Shown in pieces: positions 47,284 through 64,000 of a stretch of DNA of 64,000 bases. Position numbers and translations under genes: made by a program. The DNA lies in assembly GCA_028583405.1 (NCBI GenBank), contig CM053250.1, positions 41,331,362 through 41,395,361 on the forward strand, read 5' to 3'. The notes beneath the pieces are model-generated. The model made no database searches and had not been told where the DNA came from. It saw nothing but the letters and a program-made list of their open reading frames with translations. How positions within the stretch are numbered: position 1 is the first letter of the stretch; each line of letters begins with the position of its first letter. This DNA is from Pogonophryne albipinna. Taxonomy: Eukaryota; Chordata; Actinopteri; Perciformes; Artedidraconidae.

Positions 47284-47872
47284 AGGTTGAGAAGTACTCA
47301 GATCTTGTACTTTAGTAAAAGTAGAAGCAGCCTACCAGAGTCAATACTCTGTTACATGTAAAAGTCCTCCAATCAAAATGTTACTTAGTAAAAGTACAAA
47401 GGTATTATCAAAAGTATTCAAAATATATTGAAAGTAGGCTACCAAAAGTAAAAGTCCTGCATTCAAAATGTTCCTCAAGTGAAAGTAGAAAAGTATTATC
47501 ATCAAAATCTAGTGAAAGTAGCGACAGTAAAAGTAGTCATTGTGCAGATTGGTACATTTCAGAATAATATTTATGATATGTTTTATAATGATTGATCATG
47601 AAAGTGTTCTCAAAGCTGGTGAAGGTGCAGCTAGTTTGAATGACTTTGTATACTGCAGGGTAGCTGGTGGATTTACTCCAGGTGGAACTAAAGTCTGATT
47701 TAACACTTGATTATATTTCACATCATTCATCCACATCTGTAAAGTTACTAAAGGTATTAAATACATGTAGTGAGTAAAAGTACACAATTTACCTCTGAAC
47801 TGTAGTGGAGTAGAAGTACAATACTTTTTTTATAAAGTACAGTAGTACTATAGTTACTTTACACCACTGGTC
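47284..47872. mobile_element. ACTCAAGTA-family dispersed repeat
   Basis: Most complete copy. Left end GAGAAGTACTCAGATCTTG, right end AGTTACTTTACACCACTGG. Body shared with 17430-18078 and 46166-46495. No coding capacity. Confidence 0.65.
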
Positions 47873-50349
47873 CATATAATTATTCCAATAACCTGAAGCA
47901 ACCTCATTTATACATTTAAAAGTAAGAATGGTAGAGAAAATGTAAGAATATATGACTCTTTATTCAATATTCAGATCCTATAGCCTACTAAGGCTCCTAA
48001 AATAACCTGCTTCTTTACACTAGTTGCTTTTAAATCCTTACTTAAGTTAAAGTGCAACATTGTATACGCATTATGTACTTAAAGTGTGAAATATAATATG
48101 TTTTATGCTGCAGAATGATCCCTTTCTGAGTTATTTCTGTGTCATTGATATCACTGGAGTGTTAGGAATAATGTGCTTCAGCCTTGATGCTGCAGTGTGC
48201 ACTGCTGCATCTGTGTCAGTACAGATAAGTCAAAACAACTTTAATAAAATATTCTGCTCTGAATTACAGTTATCATGGTTAAATGTAAGCGTTTAAAATA
48301 AATACTTAATTCAAATATACAATTATAAAATCTATAAATATACCCTTTGTATGTATCTGGGATGGAAAAGGTGCATACAATGTGATCCAAGTTCCAAATG
48401 TATTCACATTTCTGGGAATAAAATAATAAAATGATTTCCATACACAAATATTAAGACAAGAACAAACATTCTTCATGAAACCATGTCCACCGTGCCATTG
48501 TGTGCATTTCTGTAAGATTATATAAGACATTTGCATGTGGAACTTGCCTCAGTAATTTGCATGTTAGCGGAACAGAAAGGGGGGGGGGGGGGGGGTGTTA
48601 ATACAGATACAGAGCAGCCTTTCAGTCTCAGAGCAGGTTTGGATTAGTTCAGATCCACTCATTTATTTTCATGTCAACTTTTACAACTCAAAGTCAGACA
48701 AAATCAGATGAAGATACATGTCACTGAGCTGAGAACCACCAGACAGCAGCTCTGCCTTCCAGCCAGTGGGGCAGTGTTTCCTTTATTCACTGAAACAATG
48801 TTTTCAAAACACACACGCAAAATCCTACATCCAGTTGAAACACTATATTATGACAATTGTAATTATAGTAACAGGTAATAATCATGATTTGATCCATTAT
48901 GTGAGTATGTCCTGCAGATATTTTAGAGTTTGAATTGGTCAGCAAACAGATACATATATGAATTCACTAGACCTAATTTTGGATATCATTTTTAGGGTTG
49001 TGTTTTCACATTATACCAAATGTTTCAAACCATTTTCCAACCAGGAGAAATCTTATATTTTAATAAAGCTAAGGTCAGTTTCATATTGTCTCCTGTAATA
49101 GCCAATCCCCTTTAAGCTAACCTCAGCCTTGCGATTGTCTGCCAGAAGCTGTCACCATGTTATCAAATTGTGAGCCAGAATTGTTCTTAGACTTTTTTGT
49201 ATCTCTTGGTTGTTTTAAGTCTTTAGCAAAGCAAGTTGAGCTAGCTTTAGCAGCAGCCAGTGCCGGGATAAAAACACTTTATAACGTGAAACTGCTCTGC
49301 ATGTGTGTTCTGTGTTCACCTCTGCATGTGCATTCAATATAACATCTCCCATGATACCACTCTTCCTCTTCCACCACACGTTATTCTGTTTCTTTGATAT
49401 ACTCAATCAATATATTTGATAAATAAACAATACATATGTAGGTGTTACATCTGAGCTGTGATAAACTGGCCTGCTTCTTCACTGTATTGCAAGCGTTTGT
49501 TCATTACATAACACATGTTGATCTGCTGCAAGTCCTCAGTTAGTTGTACTTGATATTCAAACCTGAACCACTACAATGAGAAAATAAAAGGCACAGCATC
49601 ACATCTGCATACACAACACAGTCTGTCACTGTGACACATGTCACAGGCATTCCTCTATTGGTCAGTTTGAGGAGCGATGAAGGAATAACTGATAAACAGT
49701 CAACCTCTTCTCTGGTAGTGGACTCATTCCCTGAGGCACTCCTAAACTTCTCAGACAGTTCAACTGATCATAAGGATGTTATCATTCAACACATGTTCAC
49801 CATGAAACTGACAACAGGCCCGTGTCAGGTTCTGTCTCCCAAAAACCTTCTGCCAAACAGCATTTCATTAGACTTTTCTTAAAATGGGCTCACGTTCAGG
49901 ACAGATCCATGTTTTATATTGACTGTTATTTAACATGGCTATCAGTGGTGTAACCTTCAGTTTTGCTGTGCTTACTTTCCTCAGTAGTTTGAATGAGAAG
50001 AGAATGGAGATGATTATATCACACCCATACATCATTGCTCCTTCTGCACTGACGCTGACATTAAAGACCAGTTTGAAGCCTTTAGACTTCGTTAGGCATT
50101 GTTAGCCTGGTCTTAATGACATCTTCCATAGCCAACCCCATATGTAGCAGCTGATCCATGTAAACAAGAGAATGATTTCAGTGCTGTGTTATTCAAAACA
50201 GCTTGTTGCTAAATGAAAGGCAGGGGAAAACCTCTGATATCACTATATTTGATACTGCACACTTGTCTTTAGGTGAGATATAAATGTTATCAAGCGTTGT
50301 CATGTGACAAATCCAAGTTTGTCTGAGCACCAGGTGGACGGGACATGGT
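47873..50349. other. meak7 3'UTR and downstream sequence
   Basis: Includes a G17 run (48579-48595) and minus-strand AATAAA motifs near 48660 and 48782 that could end meak7. A single inverted unit of the 25-bp minisatellite sits at 49295-49330. No other gene seen. Confidence 0.5.
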
Positions 50350-63872
<13,523 letters not shown>

Positions 63873-64000
63873 CTGAGAGAGACCACATGAACCATTAGAA
63901 AATAAAAACATGATCTGTCTTTAAGTATTTTTCCTTCTCGCCTAGAGTTGCCTAAATTCATCTGCCAATATTGTATTACATCAAAGTTCAATGAAAACAG

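Overview
This is a nuclear window from a ray-finned (teleost) fish. The evidence is two split vertebrate genes with canonical GT-AG exons, long CA/TG microsatellites, and a dense load of fish-type transposons (L2 LINE, gypsy, hAT, Tc1, Harbinger and THAP/YqaJ elements). All assignments are by eye; no database search was run.

Host genes. Both lie on the minus strand and read leftward. (1) plcg2, phospholipase C gamma 2: 21 coding exons from the ATG at 34432 down to the SH3 exon at 86. They encode about 794 residues in the order PH, EF hands, X box, first half of the split PH, nSH2, cSH2, BTK-site linker, start of SH3. The Y box and C2 lie beyond the left edge. All exon phases join. A non-coding first exon probably lies upstream; one candidate is at 46.7-46.9 kb. 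(2) meak7 (TLDC1): only the last two coding exons are in the window (63693-63872 and 50350-50478), separated by a 13.2 kb terminal intron.

Layout. 0-9.8 kb: plcg2 exons 15-21, a decayed gypsy element in intron 18, and a roughly 315-bp (TG)n tract abutting a splice acceptor. 10.1-18.1 kb: intron 13 with a near full-length L2 LINE. 18.1-22.6 kb: compact exons 2-13. 22.6-34.2 kb: coding intron 1, filled by a nested cluster. There an LTR retrotransposon (22977-32829) is split by a 6.8 kb THAP/SWIM-YqaJ DNA transposon, itself carrying a hAT element, a tRNA-type SINE and an L2 fragment. 34.4-50 kb: intergenic or 5' flank with a Tc1 deletion derivative, a hAT nested in a Harbinger-like element, a hAT nested in a TTAA element, and a second TTAA element carrying a 38-bp-arm hairpin. 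50.5-63.7 kb: the meak7 terminal intron, mostly tandem arrays: a 21-bp array inside a hAT element, a second 21-bp array, a 2.4 kb array of 21/23/25-bp units, and a 6.8 kb array of about 565 12-bp units with a higher-order duplication.

Most notable. The LTR retrotransposon in plcg2 intron 1 carries intron-free sequence matching the U11/U12 minor-spliceosome protein SNRNP25. It is fused in frame to the end of the protease-linker reading frame, where RT, RNase H and integrase would normally be. It now has a small frame-breaking loss and lacks an internal block, so it is a decayed host-gene capture. Long open frames in the microsatellites and the 12-bp and 21-25-bp arrays are periodicity artefacts, not genes.
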